A DNA stretch of 57,919 nt from an uncultured Lachnospiraceae bacterium (GTDB lineage Bacteria > Bacillota > Clostridia > Lachnospirales > Lachnospiraceae): the NCBI GenBank assembly GCA_947625015.1, contig CANQMR010000021.1:1-57919 (forward strand), in the 5' to 3' direction. Under the pieces are notes generated by a model. It was not told the DNA's origin. It did not search any database and saw only the letters and a list, made by a program, of their open reading frames with translations. Shown here in pieces: positions 49,722-57,919 of the stretch (the first letter of the stretch is position 1; every line of letters starts with the position of its first letter). A program made the translations under genes and the position numbers.

Positions 49722-51686
49722 ATGTTTAGTTATAACGGGAAAATTTCAGAAAAGCAGCTTCGGCGGATGCTGGTGGCGTCCACCTTTGCCGGAAGCATAT
49801 TTGTTCTGCCCTATCTGTCGGCCCGTCTGTTCGGGGAAAGCGTATGCACCGGCCTGATTGTCTTTTTTGTGCTGGCGGTAATCTATACCGGATGTATCTA
49901 TGGGTTGGAGGCCGTATGCCGGAAACGGCTGCAAACCGGGAAGAGCGTAGAAGGAGACGGTAGAGCAGAAGCTGGAGAAAATGCGGGAGGAGACGGCAGG
50001 GCGAAAGCTGGGAAGAATGCAGCGCAGGACGGCAGGACGAAAGCCGGAGAAAATACAGCGGAGGGCAACAAGGTGGAAGCCGGTTTTGAGGGATTGCTAT
50101 ATGGCTCCGGCCTCTGGGGAAAAAGTCTGGCGGTAATCCAGACGGTTCGGGTAGTACTGCGGCTGGCTTTTTATATCATTTTGTCCATAAAGATATTGGG
50201 GGAGGCGCAGGTACCTTTTATGCAGAAGGGAAATTCAGACAGGATAAGCAATCTGTTTGTGGCGCTGCCCCTTTTGCTGGTTGCCCTTTATGGGGCGGCC
50301 CAGGGACGGAAAGACTTAGACTGGAAAAAGAAAGCAAATGAAAAAGAGCCCGCAAAGGGAACGGCGGTAGAGAAGCAGGGGCGGCTTCACGAGATGATTT
50401 TCTGGGTGCTGTTCGTTCCGTTTATCATCATGCTTTTATTTGGGCTTAAGGAGGCGGACTACAGCGTTTTTGTGCCCCGGCTTCAGATGCCTGTCGGCAC
50501 CCTTTTGCTGTACAGCTATGCCCTGCTTACCTTTATCTTGCCGGTGGACAATTATCTGTATCTGCGTCCTGCCATGAAAAAGGGAAAGAGCGGGCTGTCT
50601 TTTGGGGCGGTGGCGCTGACGGTGCTGCTGGCTGCGGTGCTCAGTCTCTTTATGCTGGGAATCTATGGGATTCATGGCGGGGGCAGTGAAGAAATGCTCA
50701 CTATTGCGATTATGCGGTATATCCGCCTGCCCCTTGGCGTGTTGGAGCGCTTTGACGTGCTGATGGTGTGGTTTTTTATGACCGGCTGCTTTCTTCTGAT
50801 ATGCAGCGCCCTGTACCGGGCGGGAAACCTGCTGGGGATTTTGTTCGGCAGGGTAAGGCGGCTCTGGCTGCTGACGGGAGCCCTGATTATCGCTGTGGTG
50901 ACAGTGTTCCTTCTGCCGGAGTATAACCAGTCCCTCACCCTGTTTCTGTGCTGGGGCGTCTTTTTTGATATTCCCCTGTCGCTGTTGGTGCCGCTGCTTA
51001 GCCTTGGGATTCCAAAAAAATATCTGAAGCTGCTGCCTGTGCTGGCGTTGTGCCTGTTGACCGGCTGCGGGGCGGAGGATAAAAATTCCGTTAATGATAT
51101 GAAAAATGTAGAGCAGCGGGGATATGCCACAATTCTTCTGGTTTCTCCGGGAGAGAATGGGAAACGGTATCATTTTGACTTGGGAATAGCGGAGGAAAAG
51201 CGGGCCGGAGAGGACAGTCAGACCGAGGAGGTCTGCGGTTTTGACTGCGGCAGCTTTGAGGAGTTAAGTGAAAAGTTCCAGAGCGTAAAGGGAAAGGATT
51301 TATCCCTGGCCCATTTAAAGGTAATCCTGATTGAAGATGCAAAGGACGGCAGTGCGGAGAGGGAAGAGCAGGGACAGCTTTTGTATGATATGGATGATAA
51401 TGAGGAGATTGCCAAGACCTGCCCTGTCTTGCAGTTAGAGGACAGGAAGGAATTTCTCGATTATTTAGAGGAGGCAAAGGAACCGGCCGGCACTTACCTG
51501 AGTGATTTAGTGGAGGCCGGACAGCGGCAGGGAAAGGATATTCCCTGGTTAAAGGATTATTTAAAGGCAGTGCGGGAGGGAGACAGCATTTTCATCTATG
51601 CGCTGGAGCAGACGGAAGAGGGCTGGACCATTAAATGCCGAGATGAGATGCAGGAAAGCGGAACGCTGCAAAAAGCCGGAGAATGA
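49722..51686 (+). CDS. Fused GerAB-GerAC spore germination protein
   Basis: The 654-residue protein begins as a GerAB-type permease with ten helices (LVASTFAGSIFVLPYLSARLF, VDNYLYLRPAMKK, IPLSLLVPLLSLGI). It carries an unusual hydrophilic, repeat-bearing insertion at residues 71-121. At about residue 430 it continues as a GerAC-like lipoprotein: KKYLKLLPVLALCLLTGC ends in C449, followed by an acidic outside domain of about 205 residues with RGYATILLVSPGE. Normal GerAC is about 370 residues, so this part is short. No internal start with a ribosome site is visible, so a true fusion is likely. GGAGG precedes the start at 49711-49715. Confidence 0.8.
   Translation: MFSYNGKISEKQLRRMLVASTFAGSIFVLPYLSARLFGESVCTGLIVFFVLAVIYTGCIYGLEAVCRKRLQTGKSVEGDGRAEAGENAGGDGRAKAGKNAAQDGRTKAGENTAEGNKVEAGFEGLLYGSGLWGKSLAVIQTVRVVLRLAFYIILSIKILGEAQVPFMQKGNSDRISNLFVALPLLLVALYGAAQGRKDLDWKKKANEKEPAKGTAVEKQGRLHEMIFWVLFVPFIIMLLFGLKEADYSVFVPRLQMPVGTLLLYSYALLTFILPVDNYLYLRPAMKKGKSGLSFGAVALTVLLAAVLSLFMLGIYGIHGGGSEEMLTIAIMRYIRLPLGVLERFDVLMVWFFMTGCFLLICSALYRAGNLLGILFGRVRRLWLLTGALIIAVVTVFLLPEYNQSLTLFLCWGVFFDIPLSLLVPLLSLGIPKKYLKLLPVLALCLLTGCGAEDKNSVNDMKNVEQRGYATILLVSPGENGKRYHFDLGIAEEKRAGEDSQTEEVCGFDCGSFEELSEKFQSVKGKDLSLAHLKVILIEDAKDGSAEREEQGQLLYDMDDNEEIAKTCPVLQLEDRKEFLDYLEEAKEPAGTYLSDLVEAGQRQGKDIPWLKDYLKAVREGDSIFIYALEQTEEGWTIKCRDEMQESGTLQKAGE
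49953..50084 (+). repeat. 36-base coding repeats in the GerAB part
   Basis: Three units of 12 codons plus a degenerate fourth encode variants of GDGRAEAGENAG, residues 78-121. They form a hydrophilic loop between the second and third helices. Confidence 0.85.
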
Positions 51687-51780
51687 ACGATTAAGACCGG
51701 AGTAAGGAAAAGACTGAATAAATGGCAGAGATTGGGAAATACTTTCAGATAACAAATTAAGGAAAAGGAAGGGCAAAAGC

Positions 51781-52668
51781 ATGAAGGTATTTCACAATAT
51801 TTTTGCGGCGGTGCTGCTTGGCATTATGGGAGGATTTTTTGTTACGGTGCTTTCTTATTACAATCATCACAAGGAGGGCGGCATTTTTAACACCTTATTC
51901 GCCATGGTGGACAGCTTTGGTACGGTGGCGCAGGCTTATGCCGGTGAGGATTCATGGTATACAAAACTTCAGGATTACGATATTGAAGACGAGGTGTTAG
52001 AGGCGTTTGAGACTGTGGAGGCAGGAGAGGCGGACAGCCTTCCCGGCGTTATGCTGGACTCCCTGTTAAATAGCGGCGAAAAGTCCGATGAAGATGTGCT
52101 GGCCATGGAGGGGGAGGACGGAGCCATAAGCGAAGGCGCGCCCTATTCCGGTATTCTTCGGTTCCATGTGCGGGCCAACAGCGATTCAAAAGAGGATCAG
52201 GAATTAAAAATGGCGGTAAAGGAAGATGTGGTGGCAGCCTTAAAACCGCTGCTTGCCGACTGCAAGACGGTGGCGGAGAGCAAAAATGTGATTGTCTCTC
52301 ATTTACAGGATATTTATGAAACGGCGTCCGGTACGATAATGGAACAGGGCTATGACTACTCTGTCAATGTGTATTTGACGGAAGAAGAATTTCCGGCTAA
52401 GACCTATGGCGATTTGACCTTTCCCGAGGGCAGGTATCAGGCCCTTCGGGTGGATATCGGCAAGGCGGAAGGGCAGAACTGGTGGTGCGTAATGTTCCCG
52501 CCCTTATGCTTTATCGACGAGTCTACGGCTGTGGTGTCCGAAGAGGGCAAGGAGCTGTTACAGGACAATCTGACGCCGGAGGAGTATGCGGAGCTGTTTG
52601 CGGATGCCAAGGTGGAGGGGCGGTCATGGATTTATGACCGTCTGTTTGGAAAGAAAATCGCAAAATAG
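51781..52668 (+). CDS. spoIIR: Stage II sporulation protein R
   Basis: The 295-residue protein has an N-terminal membrane anchor (IFAAVLLGIMGGFFVTVLSYY), a variable linker and the conserved SpoIIR domain from about residue 120 (LRFHVRANSDSKEDQELKMAVK, YPEGRYQALRVDIG-like TFPEGRYQALRVDIG, NWWCVMFPPLCF). SpoIIR made in the forespore signals across the septum to SpoIIGA, which activates sigma-E in the mother cell. GGAAAAGGAAGGG precedes the start. It follows the germination genes, and a terminator closes the unit. Confidence 0.93.
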   Translation: MKVFHNIFAAVLLGIMGGFFVTVLSYYNHHKEGGIFNTLFAMVDSFGTVAQAYAGEDSWYTKLQDYDIEDEVLEAFETVEAGEADSLPGVMLDSLLNSGEKSDEDVLAMEGEDGAISEGAPYSGILRFHVRANSDSKEDQELKMAVKEDVVAALKPLLADCKTVAESKNVIVSHLQDIYETASGTIMEQGYDYSVNVYLTEEEFPAKTYGDLTFPEGRYQALRVDIGKAEGQNWWCVMFPPLCFIDESTAVVSEEGKELLQDNLTPEEYAELFADAKVEGRSWIYDRLFGKKIAK

Positions 52669-52689
52669 CAGTTAAAAAATTATTTATAT

Positions 52690-52728
52690 TCCGCCCTGCT
52701 GTTAATTTGACGGTGGGGCGGATTTTTG
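52690..52728 (+). terminator. Terminator after spoIIR
   Basis: TCCGCCC (52690-52696) pairs with GGGCGGA (52716-52722) around a 19-base loop, followed by TTTTTGTTT. Confidence 0.8.
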
Positions 52729-52851
52729 TTTATATTGGATATAGAAAGGATATATGCCCGTATTAAAATAGAACCATAATATAGCTTTGCCTGTATAACA
52801 TCAGATATTTTATTACACGCTTGTTGGGGCCGGAGCGGAAAGGAGGTTTTT

Positions 52852-53538
52852 ATGAATTATCACATTCTTTTAGTGGAGGACGATCCCTGGATACGGGAAC
52901 TGATTGAGGATTATTTTTCAGAAAAAAGCGGCGGGCAGATTCGCATTTCTGCCGCTGCAGACGGGGACCGGGCTATGGAAATGATATATGAGCAGGAGTA
53001 TGATCTGGTGTTTCTCGATGTGATGCTGCCGGGAACCGATGGGTTTACCATCTGCCGGGAGATAAGGAGGGAGAGTATCTGCCCGATTATTTTTCTGACG
53101 GCGCGGGGACGGGAGGAGGATATTTTATACGGCTATGACTTAGGGTGCGACGACTATGTGGTAAAGCCTTTTTCCTTAGCGGAGCTTTATGCCAAAGCAG
53201 GCGCCCTCTTAAAGCGCGCCAAGGGATTAGTGGGGACCGAGGAATTGCTCTGCGGCGATATCGCCTTAAACCCCGCGACATTTCAGGTGACGGTTAAAGG
53301 AGAAAATGTAGAACTGCCCCCAAAGGAATACGCCATATTAAAATATCTGATAGAGCGAAAGGGACGGGTAGTGAAACGGGAGGAGCTGTTACTCCGCCTT
53401 TGGGGGTATGAGTATGAGGGCAATGAACGGACGATAGACAATCATATCAAAAAGCTGAGAAAGCGCTTAGGCGGAGCCGGAAGTCAGATTAAGACAGTGA
53501 TTACAAAGGGATACAAACTGGAGGAGGGATCGATATGA
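52852..53538 (+). CDS. OmpR-family response regulator
   Basis: The 228-residue protein has a receiver (VEDD, phosphoacceptor D56 in LVFLDVMLPG, FLTARG, YVVKPFS) and a winged-helix output domain (LPPKEYAILKYLIERKG, TIDNHIKKLRKRL, ITKGYKLEEGS). AAAGGAGG precedes the start. Its stop overlaps the kinase start by four bases, so it acts with that kinase. The target genes are unknown; the neighbouring spoIIR is in a separate unit. Confidence 0.95.
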   Translation: MNYHILLVEDDPWIRELIEDYFSEKSGGQIRISAAADGDRAMEMIYEQEYDLVFLDVMLPGTDGFTICREIRRESICPIIFLTARGREEDILYGYDLGCDDYVVKPFSLAELYAKAGALLKRAKGLVGTEELLCGDIALNPATFQVTVKGENVELPPKEYAILKYLIERKGRVVKREELLLRLWGYEYEGNERTIDNHIKKLRKRLGGAGSQIKTVITKGYKLEEGSI

Positions 53539-55229
53539 AAAAAAGGGGAAAAAGAAAAAAGGGAAAAAACAAGTACATATATGGTTTGCAGAAACCGGTA
53601 TTTGGGAAAATTTTTGCCGGAAAACTGATTGGATTTTTCGTTCTTGCAGTTTTACTGGCATGGGTGGGTACCCGGGTTGCCGTCACATATTATCTCAGGG
53701 AGAGGGAGCAGGGCTTTCAGATGAGCTTTGAGATGGCCATATCTAATATAGAGAATATTTTTGAGGAATTGGGAGAAAAGGAGATTAAGACGGGAGACAG
53801 CGGGACTTCGGGCGGATTGTTGCCGTTAGATTCAGGGGATTTGGCCGCGAACGACCGCATAGAAACGGCTCTGCGGTGGACGCTTATCGCAATAAACAGT
53901 CATGAGGAGTATCATGGTTCCTTTGCCTTATTCGACAGTAATCTGGAAAAGGAGCTGGCGAATACAGAGGGGATGGCGTTTATTCTGTGGCCCGGCATAC
54001 ATGGAGAGTTCTACCGCTGTCCCTATGCGGATATGGCGGAGGTTGCGGAGGATTATAGTAAATATGGGGAAGATGAAAATGTGGAGGTGCGGGTTGAGGA
54101 TTTTTATATAAAAGACTATCAGTTTCGGCCGGGAAAGGTATCTCTGGTAAAGACAGTACCGGGGAAGGGAGAGGAGGTTATCAGGGAATATGATTATACG
54201 CCTGACGACGTCGCAGATTACACCCGGATAACCGATGAAGAAGGTATGGGACCAATTATGTGGCCTGAGGAAGATAATGTGCAGGCTAAGGCAAGGATTT
54301 TACAGCTTGTTGAGGAGGCAAAAAGCAGCGGGGGAAACCGTCAGGCAGTAGAGACGCAGGGTACATGCTGGTACACTTTTGGGGGGATAGAAATCCTTAG
54401 CGGAGAAAAGATTAACGTGGATGGTAAGACATATTATCTGGAGGGGGCGGTCCATTACAATATTTTTGAGGACTACGGGTGGCAGATTTGCCTGATTTAT
54501 GGATTCCTTTTGCTGGCCGCTATCATCATTTCTTTTATTATTGCCTATCGCACCTTTATCGTGGAGGAGGGGCATTACCGCATGGAGCGCTACAGGCGGG
54601 ATACGGCCAACGCCATGGCCCATGATTTGAAAACGCCGCTGACGGCGATTTCCGGCTATGCGGAGAGCCTGAAAGAAAATATCCGTCCGGAAAAGCGGGA
54701 TTACTATGTAGATGCCATTTATGAAAATGCCATGTATATGAACCGGTTAGTCGGTAATATCTTAGACCTTGCGAAAATTGAAAATCAAGCGGGTGCGCCG
54801 GAACTAACGGAGGTCAGTCTGCGGGAGATCACAAAAGAGGCGTTGAAAAAATATGCGCTGTTAGCGGAGGAACGAGGGATTACCTTTGAACTGGAAGGAA
54901 ACGCAGTGGTTGAGGCAGACGAAGGAATGGCGGTTCAGATAGTGGAAAACCTGATTAGTAATTGCGTGAAGTACGCCGAGGCAAAAAAAGCGGTTACGAT
55001 TAAAATGAGCGATAAGTCCTATGAGGTGCGCAATGTCGTGGAGGAGGAACCGGAGATTCCCGCCGGGGAGCTTTGGAAACCGTTTGTGAAGGGAAGTAAC
55101 AGCCGGACGGGCAACCAGGGTACGGGCATCGGGCTTACCATTGTAAAGAATCTTGCGGAGATAAACGGATTTTCCCTCACGCTTTCCTGTGAGGATAAAG
55201 AGTTCAGGGCAGTGTTAAAGCAATCCTAA
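53535..55229 (+). CDS. Membrane sensor histidine kinase
   Basis: The 564-residue protein starts with a very basic cytoplasmic leader (KKRGKRKKGKNK). One helix (about 29-55) and an outside sensor of about 260 residues follow, which I do not recognise. A second helix (QICLIYGFLLLAAIIISFII) leads to HisKA with NAMAHDLKTPLTAISGYAES and HATPase (NLISNCVKYAE, NQGTGIGLTIVKNL). No clear HAMP domain separates the second helix from HisKA. It is translationally coupled to the regulator gene and converges with thrS across a long hairpin. Confidence 0.93.
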   Translation: MKKRGKRKKGKNKYIYGLQKPVFGKIFAGKLIGFFVLAVLLAWVGTRVAVTYYLREREQGFQMSFEMAISNIENIFEELGEKEIKTGDSGTSGGLLPLDSGDLAANDRIETALRWTLIAINSHEEYHGSFALFDSNLEKELANTEGMAFILWPGIHGEFYRCPYADMAEVAEDYSKYGEDENVEVRVEDFYIKDYQFRPGKVSLVKTVPGKGEEVIREYDYTPDDVADYTRITDEEGMGPIMWPEEDNVQAKARILQLVEEAKSSGGNRQAVETQGTCWYTFGGIEILSGEKINVDGKTYYLEGAVHYNIFEDYGWQICLIYGFLLLAAIIISFIIAYRTFIVEEGHYRMERYRRDTANAMAHDLKTPLTAISGYAESLKENIRPEKRDYYVDAIYENAMYMNRLVGNILDLAKIENQAGAPELTEVSLREITKEALKKYALLAEERGITFELEGNAVVEADEGMAVQIVENLISNCVKYAEAKKAVTIKMSDKSYEVRNVVEEEPEIPAGELWKPFVKGSNSRTGNQGTGIGLTIVKNLAEINGFSLTLSCEDKEFRAVLKQS

Positions 55230-55290
55230 ACGGTCAGGTGTGTGAGAGGCAGTTTACCGGAAGTGTCCTGTGAATATTGTTCTATAAAAT

Positions 55291-55361
55291 ATCAGCCCCC
55301 TGTTTGAAATGGTCGGCCTTTCTTCCATAGGCCGTATCATTTAACAGGGGGCTGATTTGAA
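55291..55361. terminator. Long bidirectional hairpin between kinase and thrS
   Basis: A 14-pair perfect outer stem (55291-55304 with 55343-55356, ATCAGCCCCCTGTT and its complement) encloses an inner stem CGGCCT/AGGCCG. A T-rich flank on each side lets it end both converging transcripts. Confidence 0.85.
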
Positions 55362-55422
55362 ATCTTTTATCTATTCGTTTGTGTCAGGGCGCGCCTGATA
55401 ACATGGTTGTGTTTTTGCATCT

Positions 55423-57396
55423 CTACTTTTCCATCTGTGTCAAGGACTTAGTGCGGATTTCCTCGCATATCTTCTGAATGAAGGTATCAAGCGCCATAGC
55501 GCCCAAATCTCCGTCCTCGCCCCGTTTCCTTACGGATACGGTCTGACTCTCCGCCTCGTTCGCACCCACAATCAGCATATAAGGCAGCTTTTGCAGCCGG
55601 GCTTCCCGAATCTTGTAGCCAATCTTTTCTGACCGGTCGTCTAAGGTGGCAAGAATACCGTTCTTTTTCAGCTCTTTTAAAATTTCTTCGCCGTAGGCGT
55701 GGAACTTCTCGGAGATGGGAAGAATCCGCACCTGCTCCGGAGCCAGCCAGGTTGGGAAAGCGCCGGCATATTTCTCAATCAGCCACGCTAAGGTTCTCTC
55801 ATAGCAGCCCATGGAGGTACGGTGGATAATGTATGGCCGTTTCTTTTCTCCGTCCTTATCCACATAGTACATATCAAAACGCTCGGCTAAGAACATATCT
55901 AACTGGATAGTAATCATGGTGTCTTCTTTGCCGTACACATTTTTTGCCTGAATATCCAGCTTCGGCCCGTAAAATGCAGCCTCGCCCTCTTCTTCCGTAT
56001 AGTCGATGCCAATCTCGTCTAAGATTACGCGCATGGCGTCTTGCACCTTATCCCAGTCCTCGGCAGTCCCCAGATATTTATCCGCATTGTTGGGGTCCCA
56101 TTTTGACATACGGTAGGTGACGTCCTCTTCCACGCCTAATGTGGTCAGGCAGTATTTTGCCAGACGGACGCAGTTCTTAAACTCATCGGTAATCTGCTCC
56201 GGGGTACAGATTAAATGGCCCTCGGAAATGGTAAACTGCCTTACTCTGGTAAGGCCATGCATTTCCCCGGAATCTTCGTTTCGGAATATAGTAGAGGTCT
56301 CGCCCATGCGGTAGGGCAGATCCCGGTAGCTTTTCTGCTTTGCCTTGTACACAAAATACTGGAAAGGGCAGGTCATGGGACGCAGAGCCAGAATCTCCTG
56401 GCCGGAGGCGGATACGCCGTTCTCGTCCTCATCATCATTTAACACGAACATGCCGTCCTTATAGTGATACCAGTGGTCGGACAGCTTGTACAAATCGGAT
56501 TTAGCCATCAGCGGAGTTTTGGTTCTCACATAGCCCCACTCATTGTCCTCTAAATCTTCAATCCATCTCTGCAATGTCTGTATAATCTTAGCGCCCTTCG
56601 GCATCATCAGGGGAAGGCCCTGACCGATGATGTCCACAGTCGTAAACAGCTCTAACTCGCGGCCTAAACGGTTATGGTCGCGCTTTTTGATGTTTTCCAA
56701 AAATTCCAGCCGCTTTTCCAAGTCCTCCTTTTTGGTGTAGGCGGTTCCGTAAATGCGAGTCAGCATTTTGTTGTCGGAATTGCCTCTCCAGTAAGCGCCG
56801 GAGGAGGAGGTCAGCTTAAAGAACTTCACCGGCTTGGTGCTCATCAAGTGCGGACCGGCGCAAAGGTCAGTGAAATCGCCCTGCTCGTAAAAGCTTAAAA
56901 CTGCGTCCTCCGGCAGGTCGTTAATCAACTCCACCTTATAAGGCTCCTGCCGCTCCTCCATAAAATGAATTGCCTCTGCTCTGGGGAGCGTATAGCTGGT
57001 AATGGGAATATTCTCCTTGACAATTTTCTTCATCTCGGCTTCAATCTTGTCTAATTCCTCGCGGCCTAGGGAAGGCATGTCAAAATCATAGTAAAAGCCC
57101 TCGTCAATAGCCGGGCCGATTGTACATTTTGCGTCCGGATAAAGCCGCTTAACCGCCTGCGCTAAAATGTGGGCGGCTGTGTGGCGGAACGCCTTCTTTC
57201 CGGCTTCGTCGTCAAAGGTTAAGATATTCAGGGTACAGTCCTTATCCACAACGGTACGCAGGTCTACCACCTGTCCGTCTACCTCACCGGCGCAGGCCAC
57301 TCTGGCAAGGCCCTCGCTGATATCCTTTGCAATGTCCAATACGCTTAAGCTTTCCGCATATTCTTTAGAAGAACCGTCTTTTAAAGTAATCTTCAT
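55423..57396 (-). CDS. thrS: Threonyl-tRNA synthetase
   Basis: The 657-residue class II synthetase has an N-terminal TGS domain (1-62) and an editing domain with the zinc-type HTAAHILAQAVK and DLCAGPH motifs. The catalytic core has GMTCPFQYFVY-like PMTCPFQYFVY, FRNEDSGEMHGLTRVRQFT and PYIIHRTSMGCYERTLAWLIE. The anticodon-binding domain includes ATLDDRSEKIGYKIREA. GGGAG precedes the start. A T-box riboswitch upstream shows control by uncharged tRNA-Thr. Confidence 0.97.
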   Translation of the reverse strand: MKITLKDGSSKEYAESLSVLDIAKDISEGLARVACAGEVDGQVVDLRTVVDKDCTLNILTFDDEAGKKAFRHTAAHILAQAVKRLYPDAKCTIGPAIDEGFYYDFDMPSLGREELDKIEAEMKKIVKENIPITSYTLPRAEAIHFMEERQEPYKVELINDLPEDAVLSFYEQGDFTDLCAGPHLMSTKPVKFFKLTSSSGAYWRGNSDNKMLTRIYGTAYTKKEDLEKRLEFLENIKKRDHNRLGRELELFTTVDIIGQGLPLMMPKGAKIIQTLQRWIEDLEDNEWGYVRTKTPLMAKSDLYKLSDHWYHYKDGMFVLNDDEDENGVSASGQEILALRPMTCPFQYFVYKAKQKSYRDLPYRMGETSTIFRNEDSGEMHGLTRVRQFTISEGHLICTPEQITDEFKNCVRLAKYCLTTLGVEEDVTYRMSKWDPNNADKYLGTAEDWDKVQDAMRVILDEIGIDYTEEEGEAAFYGPKLDIQAKNVYGKEDTMITIQLDMFLAERFDMYYVDKDGEKKRPYIIHRTSMGCYERTLAWLIEKYAGAFPTWLAPEQVRILPISEKFHAYGEEILKELKKNGILATLDDRSEKIGYKIREARLQKLPYMLIVGANEAESQTVSVRKRGEDGDLGAMALDTFIQKICEEIRTKSLTQMEK

Positions 57397-57515
57397 TATT
57401 TCTTACTCCCTTTCTTTTTCTTTTCATTCTCGCAGTCAACGCCGTTTCCGTTATTGGAAATATTGACATAAATTCCCTTTTTAATCGGGGAAAATAAAAA
57501 TCCGCATACTATCAA
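57396..57515 (-). CDS. Possible leader peptide between T-box and thrS
   Basis: From TTG at 57515 a 39-codon frame (M-IVCGFLFSPIKKG, ending KKKKGSKK) runs to a TAA that overlaps the thrS start as TAATG. AAGGAG (57523-57518) is only two bases from the TTG. It fits better, at ten bases, an alternative ATG at 57507 that opens an 8-codon frame MRIFIFPD. Either could be translated; neither is certain. Confidence 0.3.
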   Translation of the reverse strand: MIVCGFLFSPIKKGIYVNISNNGNGVDCENEKKKKGSKK

Positions 57516-57529
57516 ATCTCCTTTCCATG

Positions 57530-57795
57530 AAAAAATCCCTGACACAGCATAAGCTGCGCCAGGGACGATATCTCGCGGTTCCACCCCGGTTCCTGTGATT
57601 GCGCACATACAAATAATCCCAAAGGCAAATCACAGACACTTCATTCTGACGATATCGGAGTCACCGGCCTGTATTAAAGGCTGCTCGGAGGTGGTGTTCA
57701 AAGGGCTTCCTCTGGGCTGCTTCCAGCAAGTGCAGCTCTCTCTGAAAAAGAAAACCAATCTACTGTCCTCGTCATCACATTCTCATATAATACCT
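57530..57795 (-). promoter_or_regulatory. T-box riboswitch of thrS
   Basis: Read on the minus strand, the leader contains the T-box consensus GGTGGAACCGCGAGA within 57587-57571. The terminator stem CCCTG/CAGGG (57564-57537) is followed by a run of six T. Tandem ACC triplets at 57695-57690 lie in the Stem I region and are the likely Thr specifier codon. Uncharged tRNA-Thr should pair with the specifier and the T-box bulge and allow read-through into thrS. Confidence 0.93.
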
Positions 57796-57797
57796 AA

Positions 57798-57826
57798 ATT
57801 GTAGACGAAACCTTCCCTAAAGTCAA
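57798..57826 (-). promoter_or_regulatory. Promoter of the thrS T-box leader
   Basis: On the minus strand TTGACT (57826-57821), 17 bases and TACAAT (57803-57798) form a strong sigma-A promoter. The remaining bases 57827-57919 show no feature. Confidence 0.85.
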
Positions 57827-57919
57827 GCCCCGTTTGGCGGATAGATAGTGTAAATTTACTGTAGGATTTAAATAAGCAGAATAAGCCAACGATATTAAAA
57901 TATTAGAACTTTAGTACCA

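Noticed and set aside
51716-51744. Possible sigma-F promoter before spoIIR (GAATA and GGAAATACTT)
   Set aside because: The -10-like element is good, but the -35 is imperfect and the spacer is 14 instead of about 16 bases.

Overview
The window looks like chromosome of a spore-forming, motile, anaerobic member of the Clostridia, most probably Lachnospiraceae. The six-cysteine peptide SCIFF with its radical SAM maturase, a fused SecDF, HemZ, an A-type flavodiiron protein, GerA-type germination genes, SpoIIR, a T-box on thrS and sigma-D-like promoters all point that way. Core genes look moderately GC-rich; two stretches (about 23.5-25.1 kb and 34.8-46.4 kb) are visibly AT-rich and read as accessory DNA.

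Layout. 0.1-3.1 kb: small membrane exporter, tandem hemerythrin, CorA transporter, cyclophilin. 3.1-11.3 kb: a phospho-signalling locus made of an FHA protein with coding repeats, a PP2C phosphatase, a Ser/Thr kinase with an extracytoplasmic repeat domain, a small membrane protein and a large Ig-like surface protein. 11.4-23.5 kb: HAD hydrolase, then the conserved clostridial series TIGR04086-like protein, scfA, scfB, secDF, recJ, rel, MBL hydrolase, hemZ, HD-GYP. 23.5-25.1 kb: an AT-rich, tightly overlapping three-gene cassette of unknown function (TOPRIM-like protein, small conserved protein, miniature P-loop ATPase) with its own promoter. 25.2-31.3 kb: hisS, aspS, GH26 glycosidase, Nudix, flavodiiron protein. 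31.5-34.8 kb: chemoreceptor and two opposite-strand genes with sigma-D-like promoters.

34.9-46.4 kb is an accessory island: HD hydrolase, TPR protein, an unknown protein, a membrane protein, a tyrosine recombinase, the remnant of an ATPase gene, an Abi-type HEPN protein preceded by a structured RNA with its own promoter and terminator, and a lipoprotein/ABC transporter/two-component operon. 46.4-57.9 kb returns to core genes: ispE with a GntR regulator, germination genes of the GerA type including a GerAB-GerAC fusion, spoIIR, a second two-component system, and thrS under a T-box.

The strongest candidates for unusual biology are the Abi/HEPN gene with its RNA (39.3-40.4 kb), in which the RNA is probably the antitoxin or guide-like partner, and the unnamed three-gene cassette (23.5-25.1 kb). 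The kinase/phosphatase/FHA/Ig-like locus, the predicted sigma-G promoter embedded in a terminator at 48.1 kb, and the sigma-D-driven small genes are secondary. All calls are by reading alone; no database search was run.
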